The notes under the pieces: model-generated
Databases searched by the model: none
The model's input: only the letters and a program-made list of their open reading frames with translations
What the model was told of the DNA's origin: nothing
Shown here: piece after piece, positions 13,515 to 23,859 of the stretch
Numbering within the stretch: the stretch's first letter is position 1
Layout of the letters: every line of letters begins with the position of its first letter
Assembly (NCBI RefSeq): GCF_000577275.2
Contig: NZ_HG916852.1
Coordinates: 1,553,001 to 1,617,000 of the forward strand
Direction of reading: 5' to 3'
Length of the DNA: 64,000 bases
DNA from: Rhizobium favelukesii
GTDB taxonomy: Bacteria > Pseudomonadota > Alphaproteobacteria > Rhizobiales > Rhizobiaceae
Position numbers and translations under genes: made by a program

Positions 13515-13988
13515 ATGAAACTCAATGAAATCAAAGACAACGAAGGTTCAACCCACAGCCGCAAGCGCCTTGGCCGCGGTATTGGTTCGGGTTCGGGCAA
13601 GACCGGTGGTCGCGGTGTAAAGGGTCAGAAGTCCCGTTCTGGCGTTGCCATCAACGGTTTTGAAGGCGGTCAGATGCCAATCTACCGTCGCCTGCCGAAG
13701 CGCGGCTTCAACAACATCTTCAAGGCCGACTTCGTCGTCGTGTCGCTTGAGCGTGTTCAGGCTGCCATCGACGCTGGCAAGCTCGACGCGAAGGCAACTG
13801 TCGACGCAACAGCTCTGAAGGCTGCCGGCGTTATCCGCCGCGTCAAGGACGGTGTTCGCGTTCTCGCAGACGGCGAGCTGAAGGCAAAGGTCAAGTTCGA
13901 AGTTGCTGGCGCTTCCAAGCCGGCGATCGAAAAGATCGAAAAGGCAGGCGGTTCCGTCACGCTTCTTTCTGCCGCAGCTGCAGAATAA
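13515..13988 (+). CDS. rplO: 50S ribosomal protein L15
   Basis: 157 residues ([20 protein letters not shown]), with the glycine-rich arm [20 protein letters not shown] that penetrates the 50S core. A late assembly protein. Followed by a terminator-like hairpin before secY. Confidence 0.98.
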   Translation: MKLNEIKDNEGSTHSRKRLGRGIGSGSGKTGGRGVKGQKSRSGVAINGFEGGQMPIYRRLPKRGFNNIFKADFVVVSLERVQAAIDAGKLDAKATVDATALKAAGVIRRVKDGVRVLADGELKAKVKFEVAGASKPAIEKIEKAGGSVTLLSAAAAE

Positions 13989-14004
13989 TTAATCTTATGA
14001 TAAG

Positions 14005-14036
14005 TCGCCCGGGGTGCTTCACACCGGGCGATTTTG
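14005..14036 (+). terminator. Terminator-like hairpin between rplO and secY
   Basis: CGCCCGG (14006-14012) pairs with CCGGGCG (14024-14030), followed by ATTTTGCT. The gap to secY is 239 bases, so secY-adk may have their own promoter in addition to readthrough. Confidence 0.65.
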
Positions 14037-14227
14037 CTCCCATATGTGAGCCTCACAAAAACCGGCTGGACGCACGTGCGTCATGGGCGGTAGGAACGAA
14101 CACATGGGTGAGGCATAGGTTGCGTCCGCAATCCGTCCGAAGCCCGCTTTTGAATAATTCAGAATGCTGATTCCGGGTCCGGCACCTCGCTTGGCTTGAG
14201 CCCGAAATTGGTAGCGCGGAGAAACGC

Positions 14228-15568
14228 ATGGCGTCTGCAGCGGAACAGTTGGCTTCCAACCTCAATTTCTCGACCTTCGCCAAAGCCGAGGATCTCAAGA
14301 AGCGCCTGTGGTTCACACTGGCAGCTCTCCTCGTGTACCGGCTGGGTACGCACATTCCGCTCCCAGGCCTCAATCCAGAAGCTTATGCCCAGGCCTTCCG
14401 TGGCCAGGCGGGAGGCATTCTCGGCCTCTTCAACATGTTCTCGGGTGGTGCCGTGCAGCGCATGGCAATCTTTGCGCTCGGCATCATGCCTTACATTTCT
14501 GCTTCGATCATCGTGCAGCTGATGACCTCGGTCGTCCCGGCGCTCGAAAACCTGAAGAAGGAAGGCGAACAGGGCCGCAAGATCATCAACCAGTACACGC
14601 GCTACGGTACGGTCCTCCTCGGTGCGCTTCAGGCCTACGGCATTTCCGTCGGTCTTGAGAGCGGCAACGGCCTGGTTGTCGATCCGGGCATCTTCTTCCG
14701 CGTTTCCACGGTTGTTACGCTGCTCGGCGGCACGATGTTCCTGATGTGGCTCGGCGAGCAGATCACCTCGCGCGGCATTGGTAACGGCATTTCCCTGATC
14801 ATTTTCGCAGGGATCGCAGCCGGCCTTCCGCAGGCTCTTGCTGGCACCCTTGAACTCGGCCGCACAGGCGCCCTGTCGACGACGCTAATTCTCGCGGTCA
14901 TCCTCGTCGCGATTGGGGTCATCGCCATCATCGTTTTCGTCGAACGCGCGCAGCGCCGCCTTCTGATCCAGTATCCGAAGCGTCAGGTCGGCAACCGCAT
15001 GTTCCAGGGCGATACCTCGCATCTGCCGCTGAAGCTCAACACCTCGGGTGTTATCCCGGCGATCTTCGCGTCCTCGCTGCTGTTGCTGCCAGCGACGCTC
15101 GCAGGCTTCGCAAACACCTCGTCCTTGCCTGCATGGGCAACCTCGATTGTGGCCGCGCTTGGGCACGGCCAGCCGCTCTACATGCTTTTCTATGGCATGC
15201 TGATCGCTTTCTTCGCCTTCTTCTACACGGCGATCGTCTTCAACCCGAAGGACACGGCCGACAATTTGAAGAAGCATGGCGGCTTCATCCCCGGTATCCG
15301 TCCGGGTGAGCGGACCGCAGAATATATCGACTACGTGCTGACCCGCATTACGGTAATTGGCGCGATCTACCTCGTTTTCGTGTGCATTCTGCCTGAAATT
15401 CTTGTGTCGCAAACGGGCATTCCGTTGTCCCTGGGTGGCACTTCGCTCTTGATCGTGGTTAGCGTAACTCTCGATACGGTGGCACAGATTCAGGGTCATC
15501 TGATCGCACAGCAGTACGAAGGCCTGATCAAGAAATCGAAGTTGCGCGGAGGAAAGAGGGGGCGATGA
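14228..15568 (+). CDS. secY: Protein translocase subunit SecY
   Basis: 446 residues, the ten-transmembrane channel of the Sec translocon in the inner membrane. Visible hydrophobic segments begin around residue 33 ([21 protein letters not shown]) and continue to the C-terminus. The conserved plug and cytoplasmic loops ([19 protein letters not shown]) are present. Its stop overlaps the adk ATG by four bases (ATGA). Confidence 0.98.
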   Translation: MASAAEQLASNLNFSTFAKAEDLKKRLWFTLAALLVYRLGTHIPLPGLNPEAYAQAFRGQAGGILGLFNMFSGGAVQRMAIFALGIMPYISASIIVQLMTSVVPALENLKKEGEQGRKIINQYTRYGTVLLGALQAYGISVGLESGNGLVVDPGIFFRVSTVVTLLGGTMFLMWLGEQITSRGIGNGISLIIFAGIAAGLPQALAGTLELGRTGALSTTLILAVILVAIGVIAIIVFVERAQRRLLIQYPKRQVGNRMFQGDTSHLPLKLNTSGVIPAIFASSLLLLPATLAGFANTSSLPAWATSIVAALGHGQPLYMLFYGMLIAFFAFFYTAIVFNPKDTADNLKKHGGFIPGIRPGERTAEYIDYVLTRITVIGAIYLVFVCILPEILVSQTGIPLSLGGTSLLIVVSVTLDTVAQIQGHLIAQQYEGLIKKSKLRGGKRGR

Positions 15569-16215
15569 GACTCATACTGTTAGGGCCGCCGGGTGCGGGT
15601 AAGGGGACCCAGGCTCAGCGGATCGTGGAGAAGTACGGAATTCCGCAACTCTCCACGGGTGACATGCTCCGTGCTGCCGTTGCGGCTGGTACGGAGGTAG
15701 GCATGCGGGCAAAGGCCGTCATGGACGCCGGCAAGCTTGTCTCCGATGAGATCGTCAATGCCATCGTCTCCGAGCGTCTGGATGCTCCAGATTGCGGCAA
15801 GGGTTTCATTCTCGACGGTTTTCCGCGCACGCTGGTTCAGGCCGACGCCACGGAAACCATGCTGAAGAGCAAGGGCCTGGAACTCTCCACCGTGATCGAG
15901 ATCCAGGTCGACGACAACGTCCTCGCCGACCGCGTCTCCGGACGCTACACCTGCGCCAACTGCGGTGCAGGCTACCACGACACCAACGTCAAGCCGAAGG
16001 TAGAAGGCGTCTGCGACCGTTGCGGCTCGACACACTTCAAGCGCCGTCCCGACGACAACCGTGAAACGGTCGTCACGCGCCTGCAGGCCTACTACAAGGA
16101 GACATCTCCACTGATCGGCTACTACTATGCCAAGGGCAAGTTGAGGTCGGTCGATGGCATGGCGGACATCGATCACGTCACCGGCGAGATCGATAAGGTA
16201 CTTTCGAAGCTTTAG
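15565..16215 (+). CDS. adk: Adenylate kinase, zinc-lid type
   Basis: 216 residues. Catalyses ATP + AMP = 2 ADP in the cytoplasm. [10 protein letters not shown] (residues 7-16) is the P-loop. The LID domain carries four cysteines in two CxxC pairs (CANC and CDRC, about residues 130-153), so this is the long, zinc-binding form. Overlaps secY by four bases. adk between secY and rpsM is a common alphaproteobacterial arrangement; no rpmJ is seen here. Confidence 0.98.
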   Translation: MRLILLGPPGAGKGTQAQRIVEKYGIPQLSTGDMLRAAVAAGTEVGMRAKAVMDAGKLVSDEIVNAIVSERLDAPDCGKGFILDGFPRTLVQADATETMLKSKGLELSTVIEIQVDDNVLADRVSGRYTCANCGAGYHDTNVKPKVEGVCDRCGSTHFKRRPDDNRETVVTRLQAYYKETSPLIGYYYAKGKLRSVDGMADIDHVTGEIDKVLSKL

Positions 16216-16435
16216 TCTTTGAAAATAAACTTGGCGGAAGCGGTTGCTTTTCAGCACTGATTCCGCTAAACACCGCGCCAACTCGCGACATTTGATGCGA
16301 TCGGCGCGGATTTCCAGGGAAGTCCGGGTTCGGTCTTTTTGACATGTACGAACCCAAATTTGAACGAGCGGCCGGTTCGGCTGCGCAACGAAAAACCTCT
16401 TGCCGGATGGCAACGGGAACGCAAGGAGAATAGGC

Positions 16436-16804
16436 GTGGCACGTATCGCTGGCGTCAACATCCCGACTGCGAAGCGCGTCGTTATCGCGCTGACGTACAT
16501 TCACGGGATCGGTTCAAAATTCGCGCAGGAAATCATGGAAAAGGTTGGCCTGCCGGCTGACAAGCGCGTCCATCAGCTGACGGACTCCGAAGTCCTGCAG
16601 ATCCGTGAAACCATCGACCGTGACTATCAGGTCGAAGGTGACCTGCGTCGCGAAACCTCGATGAACATCAAGCGTCTGATGGACCTCGGTTGCTACCGCG
16701 GCCTGCGTCATCGCCGTGGTCTTCCGGTCCGCGGTCAGCGCACGCACACCAATGCTCGTACCCGCAAGGGCCCGGCAAAGGCTATCGCTGGTAAGAAGAA
16801 GTAA
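16436..16804 (+). CDS. rpsM: 30S ribosomal protein S13
   Basis: 122 residues from a GTG at 16436 ([14 protein letters not shown]), preceded by GCAAGGAGAATAGGC; the upstream ATG at 16400 would add 12 non-conserved residues. S13 forms head bridges and contacts the P-site tRNA. The C-terminal [19 protein letters not shown] is the family signature. First gene of the alpha operon. The 220-base gap before it carries a seven-base stem (16326-16332 with 16349-16355) but no clear promoter. Confidence 0.97.
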   Translation: MARIAGVNIPTAKRVVIALTYIHGIGSKFAQEIMEKVGLPADKRVHQLTDSEVLQIRETIDRDYQVEGDLRRETSMNIKRLMDLGCYRGLRHRRGLPVRGQRTHTNARTRKGPAKAIAGKKK

Positions 16805-16823
16805 TTTCCGGGAAACCGGAGGT

Positions 16824-16857
16824 GAGGGGGCTGGCGGTCTGCGCCGGCCTCTTTTGA
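16824..16857 (+). terminator. Attenuator-like hairpin between rpsM and rpsK
   Basis: CTGGCG (16831-16836) can pair with CGCCGG (16842-16847), extended by GAGG/CCTC with a bulge and followed by TCTTTTGAG. It sits inside the alpha operon in a 134-base gap, so at most partial termination is expected. Confidence 0.4.
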
Positions 16858-16938
16858 GTTTCGGGCAGGGCCGCAAGGTCTCGTTCCGGTGTAGCCGCTG
16901 GCATTACGGCGGTGAAGAGATCCAAGAAAGGGATTTAG

Positions 16939-17328
16939 ATGGCCAAGGAAGCCGTACGCGTTCGCCGTCGCGAACGTAAAAACATTTCGTCGGGTGTTGC
17001 CCACGTCAATTCGACCTTCAACAACACGATGATCACCATCACTGACGCACAGGGCAACGCGATTGCCTGGTCGTCGGCTGGCGCCAAGGGCTTCAAGGGC
17101 TCGCGCAAGTCAACCCCGTTCGCTGCCCAGATCGCTGCTGAAGACTGCGCCAAGAAGGCTCAGGAACATGGCATGAAGTCGCTGGAAGTCGAAGTTTGCG
17201 GTCCGGGTTCGGGTCGCGAATCCGCTCTGCGCGCGCTCCAGGCTGCTGGTTTCATGATCACGTCCATCCGCGACGTGACGCCGATCCCGCACAATGGCTG
17301 CCGCCCGCGCAAGAAGCGCCGCGTCTGA
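16939..17328 (+). CDS. rpsK: 30S ribosomal protein S11
   Basis: 129 residues with the conserved [21 protein letters not shown] opening and a C-terminal [17 protein letters not shown]11 lies on the platform and interacts with the Shine-Dalgarno helix region. The next gene is rpoA; rpsD, which follows rpsK in E. coli, is absent here, as usual for alphaproteobacteria. Confidence 0.98.
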   Translation: MAKEAVRVRRRERKNISSGVAHVNSTFNNTMITITDAQGNAIAWSSAGAKGFKGSRKSTPFAAQIAAEDCAKKAQEHGMKSLEVEVCGPGSGRESALRALQAAGFMITSIRDVTPIPHNGCRPRKKRRV

Positions 17329-17386
17329 TCATCGCCACTCACAACGCCGGTGAGCGGATTTTCGCCCCCGGTGCTTCTCAAGCTCG

Positions 17387-17411
17387 GTTGCCACGATTGG
17401 ATGGTGGCAAC
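17387..17411 (+). other. Stem-loop in the rpoA leader
   Basis: GTTGCCAC (17387-17394) pairs perfectly with GTGGCAAC (17404-17411) across a nine-base loop, ending 17 bases before the rpoA ATG and close to its ribosome-binding sequence. There is no U-run, so it may affect translation or RNA stability rather than termination. Confidence 0.5.
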
Positions 17412-17428
17412 GAACGGAAGGCAAAAAT

Positions 17429-18439
17429 ATGATTCAGAAAAACTGGCAGGAATTGATCAAGCCGAACAAGGTCGAGTTCTCGTCGAGCTCGCGCATCAAG
17501 GCGACGCTCGTAGCAGAGCCGCTTGAGCGTGGTTTCGGCCTCACCCTCGGTAACGCGCTTCGCCGCGTTCTGCTGTCCTCGCTGCGCGGTGCCGCAGTCA
17601 CGGCTGTGCAGATCGATGGCGTGCTGCATGAGTTCTCGTCGATCCCGGGCGTCCGCGAAGACGTGACGGACATCGTGCTCAACATCAAGGAAATCGCCAT
17701 CAAGATGGATGGCGATGACGCAAAGCGCATGGTCGTGCGTAAGCAGGGCCCTGGCGTTGTAACGGCTGGCGACATCCAGACGGTCGGTGACATTGAAATC
17801 CTCAACCCCGAGCATGTCATCTGCACGCTCGACGAGGGTGCGGAAATTCGTATGGAATTCACCGTCAACAACGGCAAGGGCTATGTTCCGGCCGATCGCA
17901 ATCGTGCGGAAGATGCTCCGATCGGTCTCATCCCGGTCGACAGCCTTTATTCGCCGGTCAAGAAGGTGTCCTACAAGGTAGAAAATACCCGTGAAGGACA
18001 GGTTCTCGACTACGACAAGCTGAACATGACGATCGAGACCGACGGTTCGATCTCCGGCGAAGATGCCGTCGCTTTCGCGGCTCGCATTCTCCAGGATCAG
18101 CTTGGCGTGTTCGTCAACTTCGACGAGCCGCAGAAGGAAACCGAAGAGGAAGCAGTTACCGAACTCGCTTTCAACCCGGCGCTCCTCAAGAAGGTGGACG
18201 AACTCGAACTGTCTGTTCGCTCGGCAAACTGCCTGAAGAACGACAACATCGTCTACATCGGTGACCTCATTCAGAAGACCGAAGCAGAAATGCTCCGCAC
18301 GCCGAATTTTGGTCGCAAGTCGCTGAACGAAATCAAGGAAGTTCTCGCTTCCATGGGCCTGCACCTCGGCATGGAAGTGCCGGCATGGCCGCCTGAGAAC
18401 ATCGAAGATCTCGCCAAGCGCTACGAAGACCAATACTAA
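17429..18439 (+). CDS. rpoA: DNA-directed RNA polymerase subunit alpha
   Basis: 336 residues. The N-terminal domain (to about residue 235) dimerises and nucleates core assembly ([20 protein letters not shown]). The C-terminal domain, which contacts UP elements and activators, includes [20 protein letters not shown] and [14 protein letters not shown]. Full length for the family. It lies between rpsK and rplQ. Confidence 0.99.
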   Translation: MIQKNWQELIKPNKVEFSSSSRIKATLVAEPLERGFGLTLGNALRRVLLSSLRGAAVTAVQIDGVLHEFSSIPGVREDVTDIVLNIKEIAIKMDGDDAKRMVVRKQGPGVVTAGDIQTVGDIEILNPEHVICTLDEGAEIRMEFTVNNGKGYVPADRNRAEDAPIGLIPVDSLYSPVKKVSYKVENTREGQVLDYDKLNMTIETDGSISGEDAVAFAARILQDQLGVFVNFDEPQKETEEEAVTELAFNPALLKKVDELELSVRSANCLKNDNIVYIGDLIQKTEAEMLRTPNFGRKSLNEIKEVLASMGLHLGMEVPAWPPENIEDLAKRYEDQY

Positions 18440-18529
18440 GGCCGCAAGCGCTCCTGCGGAGCGCATAAAGCTTGGCCTTAGCATGTTAAATGGCGCATAT
18501 GCCTTGTCGCTCCGGCTGGAGCCGGAGCG
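18438..18529 (+). other. Pair of strong stem-loops between rpoA and rplQ
   Basis: GCGCTCC (18448-18454) pairs with GGAGCGC (18458-18464), nested in AAGGCC/GGCCTT arms (18438-18443 with 18474-18479). A second near-perfect stem joins 18508-18517 to 18520-18529. Neither has a U-run. They could protect or separate the rpoA and rplQ parts of the transcript; that role is inference. Confidence 0.5.
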
Positions 18530-18584
18530 GGACATGCGCAGGTTCAAACGGCAGGCGGATGCCTGCAAGTGAAGGAGAATAGCA

Positions 18585-19010
18585 ATGCGCCACGGTAAAG
18601 CCGGCCGCAAGCTGAATAGAACCGCTAGCCACCGCAAGGCAATGTTTGCCAACATGGCGGCTTCGCTCATCACCCATGAGCAGATCGTGACCACCCTGCC
18701 GAAGGCAAAGGAAATCCGTCCGATCGTTGAAAAGCTCGTCACCCTCGGCAAGCGCGGTGACCTGCACGCTCGCCGTCAGGCGATCTCGCAGATCCGCGAC
18801 GCCGCTGTCGTTTCGAAGCTCTTCGACACGATCGCTTCGCGCTACGCAACCCGCAACGGCGGCTACCTGCGTATCATGAAGGCTGGCTTCCGCCAGGGCG
18901 ACAACGCTGCTCTCGCCGTCATCGAATTCGTTGACCGCGACACCCACGCCAAGGGCGCAGCCGACAAGGCTCGCGTAGAAGCCGAAGCGACTGCAGCTGA
19001 AGCCGCTTAA
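18585..19010 (+). CDS. rplQ: 50S ribosomal protein L17
   Basis: 141 residues ([20 protein letters not shown]), last gene of the ribosomal cluster. The core (residues 1-117) is conserved; the alanine/glutamate-rich tail is typical of rhizobial L17. GAAGGAGAATAGCA gives a strong ribosome-binding site. Followed by a classic terminator. Confidence 0.98.
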   Translation: MRHGKAGRKLNRTASHRKAMFANMAASLITHEQIVTTLPKAKEIRPIVEKLVTLGKRGDLHARRQAISQIRDAAVVSKLFDTIASRYATRNGGYLRIMKAGFRQGDNAALAVIEFVDRDTHAKGAADKARVEAEATAAEAA

Positions 19011-19032
19011 TCATTTCCGGTTCGCCGGAATC

Positions 19033-19068
19033 AAAACAGCCGGGCTGCGAAGCCCGGCTGTTTTTGTT
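19033..19068 (+). terminator. Intrinsic terminator of the alpha operon
   Basis: ACAGCCGGGCT (19036-19046) pairs perfectly with AGCCCGGCTGT (19051-19061), four-base loop, followed by TTTTGTTT. This is the strongest terminator of the ribosomal block. Confidence 0.92.
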
Positions 19069-19261
19069 TGGGGCGCTGTGTTCGGGGACAAAAGCGGTGT
19101 TTTCGATCGCGGCCTGATGGTCTCTGGTCACAGAAGAGGCTCTTCTGGGCATCCGGACAACGAGCATATCGAGATCGGGCACCCATCGGATGCTTGTCGA
19201 GCAAATTTCGGATCGGCGTTGGCTTTGCCTCTGCCGTCAGGCGCTCCAAGGAGTGCGCAGC

Positions 19262-19642
19262 GTGATCGACCACATAACCATTGCAATGAGTGATCTGCAG
19301 AAGAGCAAGCTGTTCTACGAAAGCGCTTTTGCATCGCTGGGGTACAAACTTTCCTTCGGTAAGGTGAGCGTATTCTGGGCTTTCGCTATTGGCGGCGGCA
19401 GCCTATTCGAGATCCAGCAGGCGGACAGCGAGCCGCCTTTGACGCGCCTGCACGTCGCCTTGCGAGCTCGTAGGAAGACGGACGTCGACCCTTTCTAGGC
19501 CGCGCTCGAGGCCGGTGCCAAGGACAATGGTGCTCCCGGTCCACGACCGCAATATGCTCCTGATTATTACGCCTGCTTCGTTCTCGATCCCGATGGCTAC
19601 AACATCGAAGCCATGATCAATCAGCCAGCGGCGGGAGCGTGA
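19262..19642 (+). pseudogene. VOC/glyoxalase-family protein, interrupted by one in-frame stop
   Basis: A 126-codon frame starts at GTG 19262 (VIDHITIAMSDLQKSKLFYE, with AAGGAGTGCGCAGC upstream) and ends at TGA 19640-19642, broken only by TAG at 19496-19498 (codon 79). Both halves are recognisably VOC family: the first has the opening beta-strand and FYE motif, the second has FVLDPDGYNIEAM. Such proteins are vicinal-oxygen-chelate metal enzymes or binding proteins of varied function. A one-base change of a tyrosine codon is the simplest origin of the stop. It converges with msrQ. Confidence 0.8.
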
Positions 19643-19705
19643 CCGGACGCGTGCCCGATCCGCCTGGCGCCCGCCCGCGGAAGGCTGCATGGGGCACCTG
19701 TGGCA

Positions 19706-20362
19706 TCACGACACGGTCGCAGGAGCCCGCGTGCGCTCGCGACCTTGCCCGCGCTTCCTACTCCGGGCAATCGGCCGCCATGAGCGGTAGAGGATCAAGA
19801 GGATCAGCAGACCGATATAGATGGATTGCTCGAGGCCGAGGAGTTTGGTCGACAGCGCGAAATGCAGCGCGCCGCAGGCTGCCACGATGTAGACGAGGCG
19901 GTGCAGGCGGACCCAGTTCGGTCCCATGCGGCGGATCGAGAAATTGTTGGAGGTCACGGCAAGTGGAATAAGCAACGTCAGGCCCGCCATGCCGAACATA
20001 ATGAAGGGGCGCTTCACCACGTCATTGATGACAGCCGAAAAAATCAAGGCCTGGTCGAGGACCATGTAGACCGTGAAGTGCATCGCCACGTAGTAGAAGC
20101 AGAGCAGGCCGAGAGCGCGGCGATAGCGGAGATAGTTCCAGCCGAGCAGATCGCGGGCAGGGCTGACGACAAGCGTCAGGATCAGGAAGCGGATCGCCCA
20201 CAGACCCAGGAAGAGTTCGAAGGTCTTCACCGGATCGGCGCCGAGCTGGTCCGTCGCCCCGAGATAGAAGGTCCAGGCAGCAGGGAGGAGCCCCGCCACG
20301 TAAAGGAGCCACACGGATGCCGGCTGCCAGCGTTTCGGAAGCGCGAGCGAGAAATCCGTCAT
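19706..20362 (-). CDS. msrQ: Heme-binding membrane subunit MsrQ
   Basis: 218 residues, about six transmembrane segments, of the ferric reductase-like YedZ family. MsrQ passes electrons from the quinone pool through heme to the periplasmic methionine sulfoxide reductase MsrP. Histidines likely to bind heme are in FYYVAMHFTVYM and around LHRLVYIVAACGALHF. The start overlaps the msrP stop by one base (TAATG), so the pair is coupled. The basic C-terminal tail is cytoplasmic and variable. Confidence 0.93.
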   Translation of the reverse strand: MTDFSLALPKRWQPASVWLLYVAGLLPAAWTFYLGATDQLGADPVKTFELFLGLWAIRFLILTLVVSPARDLLGWNYLRYRRALGLLCFYYVAMHFTVYMVLDQALIFSAVINDVVKRPFIMFGMAGLTLLIPLAVTSNNFSIRRMGPNWVRLHRLVYIVAACGALHFALSTKLLGLEQSIYIGLLILLILYRSWRPIARSRKRGQGRERTRAPATVS

Positions 20363-21309
20363 TAGAAATTCGCCTTTAGATCCATGCCGCTATAGAGGCT
20401 GGCCACCTCGTCGGCATAGCCGTTGAACGGCAGTGTGGGGTGGCGGCTCGCACCGAAGAAGCCACTTTCGCCGATGCGCCGCTCTGTTGCTTGGCTCCAG
20501 CGCGGATGATCGACCTCGGGGTTGACGTTGGCGTAGAAGCCGTATTCCTGCGGATTGGTGACCTGCCAGGTGTTCTTCGGCTCCCTGTCGGTCAGCGTGA
20601 TCCGCACGATCGACTTGATGCCTTTGAAGCCGTATTTCCACGGCACGACCAGGCGGATCGGAGCGCCGTTCTGATTTGGCAAGGTCTCGCCGTAAAGGCC
20701 GACGGCGAGCAGCGTCAGTGGATGGCGTGCCTCGTCCAGCCGCAGGCCTTCCAAATAGGGCCAGTCCAGCGACTGGAAGATGCCCTTCTGCCCCGGCATC
20801 TCCTCCGGTCGCACGACCGTCTCGAAAGCGACGTACTTCGCGCTTCCGAGCGGCTCCACCTTGTCGAGCAGGGAGGCAAGGGGGAAGCCGTCCCACGGAA
20901 TGACCATCGACCAAGCCTCGACGCACCGCATGCGATAGGTGCGGCTCTCGATCGGAAATTCCTTCATCAGCGCTTCGACGTCGAACGTGCCGGGCTTGTT
21001 GGCCATGCCGTCGACCTTGATCGTCCAAGGCCGCGGCTTGAAGTCGCCCGAAAGTGCCGCGGGATCGCCCTTGTCGAGCCCAAATTCATAGAAATTGTTG
21101 TAGCTCGTGACATCCTTGAGCGGCGTCGTCTTCTCGTCGACGGTGTATTTACTTTCGATGACCGACAATGCTGCGGCACTGGCCTTGCCGGCGCTGTAGA
21201 GCGCCATGGCGCCCAGCGTCGCAGCGCCGAGGAACTCGCGACGCCTCAGGTAGACCTGCTGCGGCGTGATCTCCGAGGTGGCGATCTTTGGGGGACGATA
21301 GGATAGCAT
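20362..21309 (-). CDS. msrP: Periplasmic methionine sulfoxide reductase catalytic subunit MsrP
   Basis: 315 residues from the ATG at 21309, chosen because CAGGAGGTTTCAG lies just before it; a start six codons upstream lacks this. A Tat signal RRREFLGAA (residues 22-30) exports the folded molybdopterin protein. Cys129 in [11 protein letters not shown] is the expected molybdenum ligand. With MsrQ it repairs oxidised methionines of envelope proteins. No partner regulator is adjacent. Confidence 0.94.
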   Translation of the reverse strand: MLSYRPPKIATSEITPQQVYLRRREFLGAATLGAMALYSAGKASAAALSVIESKYTVDEKTTPLKDVTSYNNFYEFGLDKGDPAALSGDFKPRPWTIKVDGMANKPGTFDVEALMKEFPIESRTYRMRCVEAWSMVIPWDGFPLASLLDKVEPLGSAKYVAFETVVRPEEMPGQKGIFQSLDWPYLEGLRLDEARHPLTLLAVGLYGETLPNQNGAPIRLVVPWKYGFKGIKSIVRITLTDREPKNTWQVTNPQEYGFYANVNPEVDHPRWSQATERRIGESGFFGASRHPTLPFNGYADEVASLYSGMDLKANF

Positions 21310-21628
21310 CTGAAACCTCCTGAGCATTCGAGCTCGGCCTGAACCTTCAACGCGTCACATGCGTCTTTGGATCATTGTTTATGCCCACCGACAGGCCTGC
21401 GGAAAGCCAACTTTTTGTGTACGGTGTTTGGCGGAATAGTCTGTAACAAAACCACTGCGGCGACCGTATATGCTCGATGCGTGCAGGCGTACCGGTTTCA
21501 GCCTTCCCGGTAGTGACAGTACAGGTCGTTTGGATTAGGACAATTCCAAAAATCAGCGATCGCCCGGCCGCGCAATACCGTTGCCGCCCTGCATCGCCGA
21601 CGATTTCACGACGCGTGAGGAATACGCC
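21310..21628. promoter_or_regulatory. Divergent intergenic region between msrP and ilvD
   Basis: About 320 bases without a supported gene. It must hold the promoters of msrPQ (minus) and ilvD (plus). I see no strong sigma70 pair, riboswitch or leader-peptide attenuator with runs of branched-chain codons. The ilvD ribosome-binding sequence GTGAGGAATACGCC ends the region. Confidence 0.4.
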
Positions 21629-23467
21629 ATGCCAGCTTATCGTTCCAGAACCACGACCCACGGCCGCAACATGGCGGGCGCGCGCGGCCTTTGGCGCGCC
21701 ACGGGCATGAAGGACTCCGATTTTGGCAAGCCTATCATTGCGGTGGTGAACTCTTTTACCCAGTTCGTGCCCGGTCACGTCCATCTTAAGGACCTCGGCC
21801 AGCTTGTCGCTCGCGAGATCGAAGCGGCCGGTGGTGTCGCCAAGGAGTTCAACACCATTGCCGTCGACGACGGCATCGCCATGGGCCATGATGGCATGCT
21901 CTATTCGCTGCCCTCGCGCGAACTGATCGCCGACAGCGTCGAATATATGGTCAACGCCCATTGTGCCGACGCCATGGTCTGCATCTCCAATTGCGACAAG
22001 ATCACTCCCGGCATGCTGATGGCGTCGCTCCGCCTCAACATCCCGACGGTCTTCGTGTCCGGTGGTCCGATGGAAGCCGGCAAGGTGGTCCTGCATGGCA
22101 AGACGCATGCACTCGATCTCGTCGATGCGATGGTCGCGGCCGCCGATGACAAGATCAGCGACGAAGATGTCAACGTGATCGAGCGCTCGGCCTGTCCGAC
22201 CTGTGGCTCGTGCTCCGGCATGTTCACCGCCAATTCAATGAACTGCCTGACCGAAGCGCTTGGCCTGTCGCTGCCAGGCAACGGCTCGACGCTCGCAACG
22301 CACGCTGACCGCAAGCGCCTATTCGTCGAGGCCGGCCACCTGATCGTCGATCTAGCTCGCCGCTACTACGAGCAGGACGATGTCAAGGCTCTGCCGCGCA
22401 CGATCGCCTCCAAACAGGCATTCGAGAACGCGATGGCCCTCGACATCGCCATGGGCGGTTCGACAAATACCGTCCTGCACATCCTGGCGGCTGCGCACGA
22501 AGGCGAGATCGATTTCACGATGGCCGATATCGACGCGCTGTCGCGCCGCGTTCCCTGCCTTTCCAAGGTCGCCCCGGCAAAGAACGACGTCCACATGGAA
22601 GACGTTCATCGCGCCGGCGGCATTATGTCGATCCTGGGCGAGCTGGATAAGGGCGGCCTGCTCAACCGAGAATGCCCGACGGTCCATGCGGAAACGCTTG
22701 GCGATGCGATCGATCGTTGGGACATCACCCGCACCAATAGCGAAACCGTCCGCAATTTCTACCGCGCTGCGCCAGGCGGCATCCCGACCCAGGTTGCCTT
22801 CAGCCAAGAAGCGCGCTGGGACGATCTGGACACGGACCGCGAAAAGGGCGTCATCCGCTCCGTCGAACATCCGTTCTCGAAGGATGGAGGCCTTGCGGTT
22901 CTCAAGGGCAACCTCGCCCTCGACGGCTGCATTGTGAAAACCGCGGGCGTCGATGAATCGATCCTGAAATTCTCCGGTCCGGCCAAGGTTTATGAAAGCC
23001 AGGATGCAGCGGTGAAGGCCATCCTGTCGAACCAGGTCGTGGCCGGCGATGTCGTCGTCATCCGCTATGAAGGTCCGAAGGGCGGTCCCGGGATGCAGGA
23101 AATGCTCTACCCGACGAGCTATCTGAAGTCGAAGGGCCTCGGCAAGGCGTGCGCGCTGATCACCGACGGGCGGTTTTCGGGAGGCACCTCCGGCCTTTCC
23201 ATCGGCCACGTCTCGCCGGAAGCCGCAAACGGCGGCATCATCGGTCTGGTTTGCGAGGACGACATGATCGACATCGACATCCCGAACCGCATCATCAGCC
23301 TGCGCGTCGATGACAAGGAACTGGCGAACCGCCGCGCCGAGCAGGAGGAGAAGGGCTGGCATCCGGCCGAGCAGCGCAAGCGCAACGTCACGACGGCGCT
23401 GAAGGCCTATGCTGCCTTCGCAACCAGCGCCGACCGCGGCGCCGTTCGCGACCTTGGCAGCCGCTGA
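21629..23467 (+). CDS. ilvD: Dihydroxy-acid dehydratase
   Basis: 612 residues from the ATG at 21629 ([20 protein letters not shown]); GAGGAATACGCC precedes it and the longer frame from 21581 is not conserved. Iron-sulfur dehydratase of valine, leucine and isoleucine synthesis, converting 2,3-dihydroxy acids to 2-keto acids. Cysteines of the cluster are in [12 protein letters not shown] and [18 protein letters not shown]. Stands alone, ending at a terminator shared with the convergent gene. Confidence 0.98.
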   Translation: MPAYRSRTTTHGRNMAGARGLWRATGMKDSDFGKPIIAVVNSFTQFVPGHVHLKDLGQLVAREIEAAGGVAKEFNTIAVDDGIAMGHDGMLYSLPSRELIADSVEYMVNAHCADAMVCISNCDKITPGMLMASLRLNIPTVFVSGGPMEAGKVVLHGKTHALDLVDAMVAAADDKISDEDVNVIERSACPTCGSCSGMFTANSMNCLTEALGLSLPGNGSTLATHADRKRLFVEAGHLIVDLARRYYEQDDVKALPRTIASKQAFENAMALDIAMGGSTNTVLHILAAAHEGEIDFTMADIDALSRRVPCLSKVAPAKNDVHMEDVHRAGGIMSILGELDKGGLLNRECPTVHAETLGDAIDRWDITRTNSETVRNFYRAAPGGIPTQVAFSQEARWDDLDTDREKGVIRSVEHPFSKDGGLAVLKGNLALDGCIVKTAGVDESILKFSGPAKVYESQDAAVKAILSNQVVAGDVVVIRYEGPKGGPGMQEMLYPTSYLKSKGLGKACALITDGRFSGGTSGLSIGHVSPEAANGGIIGLVCEDDMIDIDIPNRIISLRVDDKELANRRAEQEEKGWHPAEQRKRNVTTALKAYAAFATSADRGAVRDLGSR

Positions 23468-23495
23468 ACTGCTGATCAAGGGCGTGCATTGATGG

Positions 23496-23526
23496 ACCGG
23501 TCGCTAAAGCGGCCGGTTTATTTTTT
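23496..23526 (+). terminator. Terminator after ilvD
   Basis: ACCGGTCGC (23496-23504) pairs with GCGGCCGGT (23509-23517) with one G-U, loop TAAA, followed by TTATTTTTTATAG. The U-run overlaps the stop codon of the convergent LprI-like gene. Confidence 0.85.
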
Positions 23527-23859
23527 ATAGGTCTCGTCCAGCTGCTTCAGGCGTTCGTCGTAGGCGGCCTTGATGCAAGCCGCATCGGAAGCGCATTCCT
23601 GGCGTTTCTTCAGCCAGGCCGTTTGCCCGTCCTGCAACGTGCCGCGCGAACCCATCGCCATCAGCCCGGAAAGCAGGTCGAAGGTCGTCACCATCTTCAC
23701 ATCGGCGTCGTTCAGCGCGCGGTTCTCGCAAATCACCTTTTCGTCCGGCTTCAACTCCTTGGCCTCGCAGTCGAAGCTCGCGGCATAGGAAATGCTGGCA
23801 AGGGCCGTGCAATGGATACATATCGCGAAAGGGAGAAGTGTGCTGCGGAGACGTCTCAT
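23518..23859 (-). CDS. LprI-like secreted protein (DUF1311 family)
   Basis: 113 residues from the ATG at 23859. Residues 1-26 form a signal peptide ending near ISYAASF. The mature part has paired cysteines (FDCEAKELKPDEKVICE and ECASDAACI) and the ..RQECASDAACIKAAYDERL motif found in the LprI/DUF1311 family, named for an M. tuberculosis lysozyme inhibitor. Function here is unproved. Longer upstream frames exist but lack a signal peptide. Convergent with ilvD. Confidence 0.75.
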   Translation of the reverse strand: MRRLRSTLLPFAICIHCTALASISYAASFDCEAKELKPDEKVICENRALNDADVKMVTTFDLLSGLMAMGSRGTLQDGQTAWLKKRQECASDAACIKAAYDERLKQLDETYKK

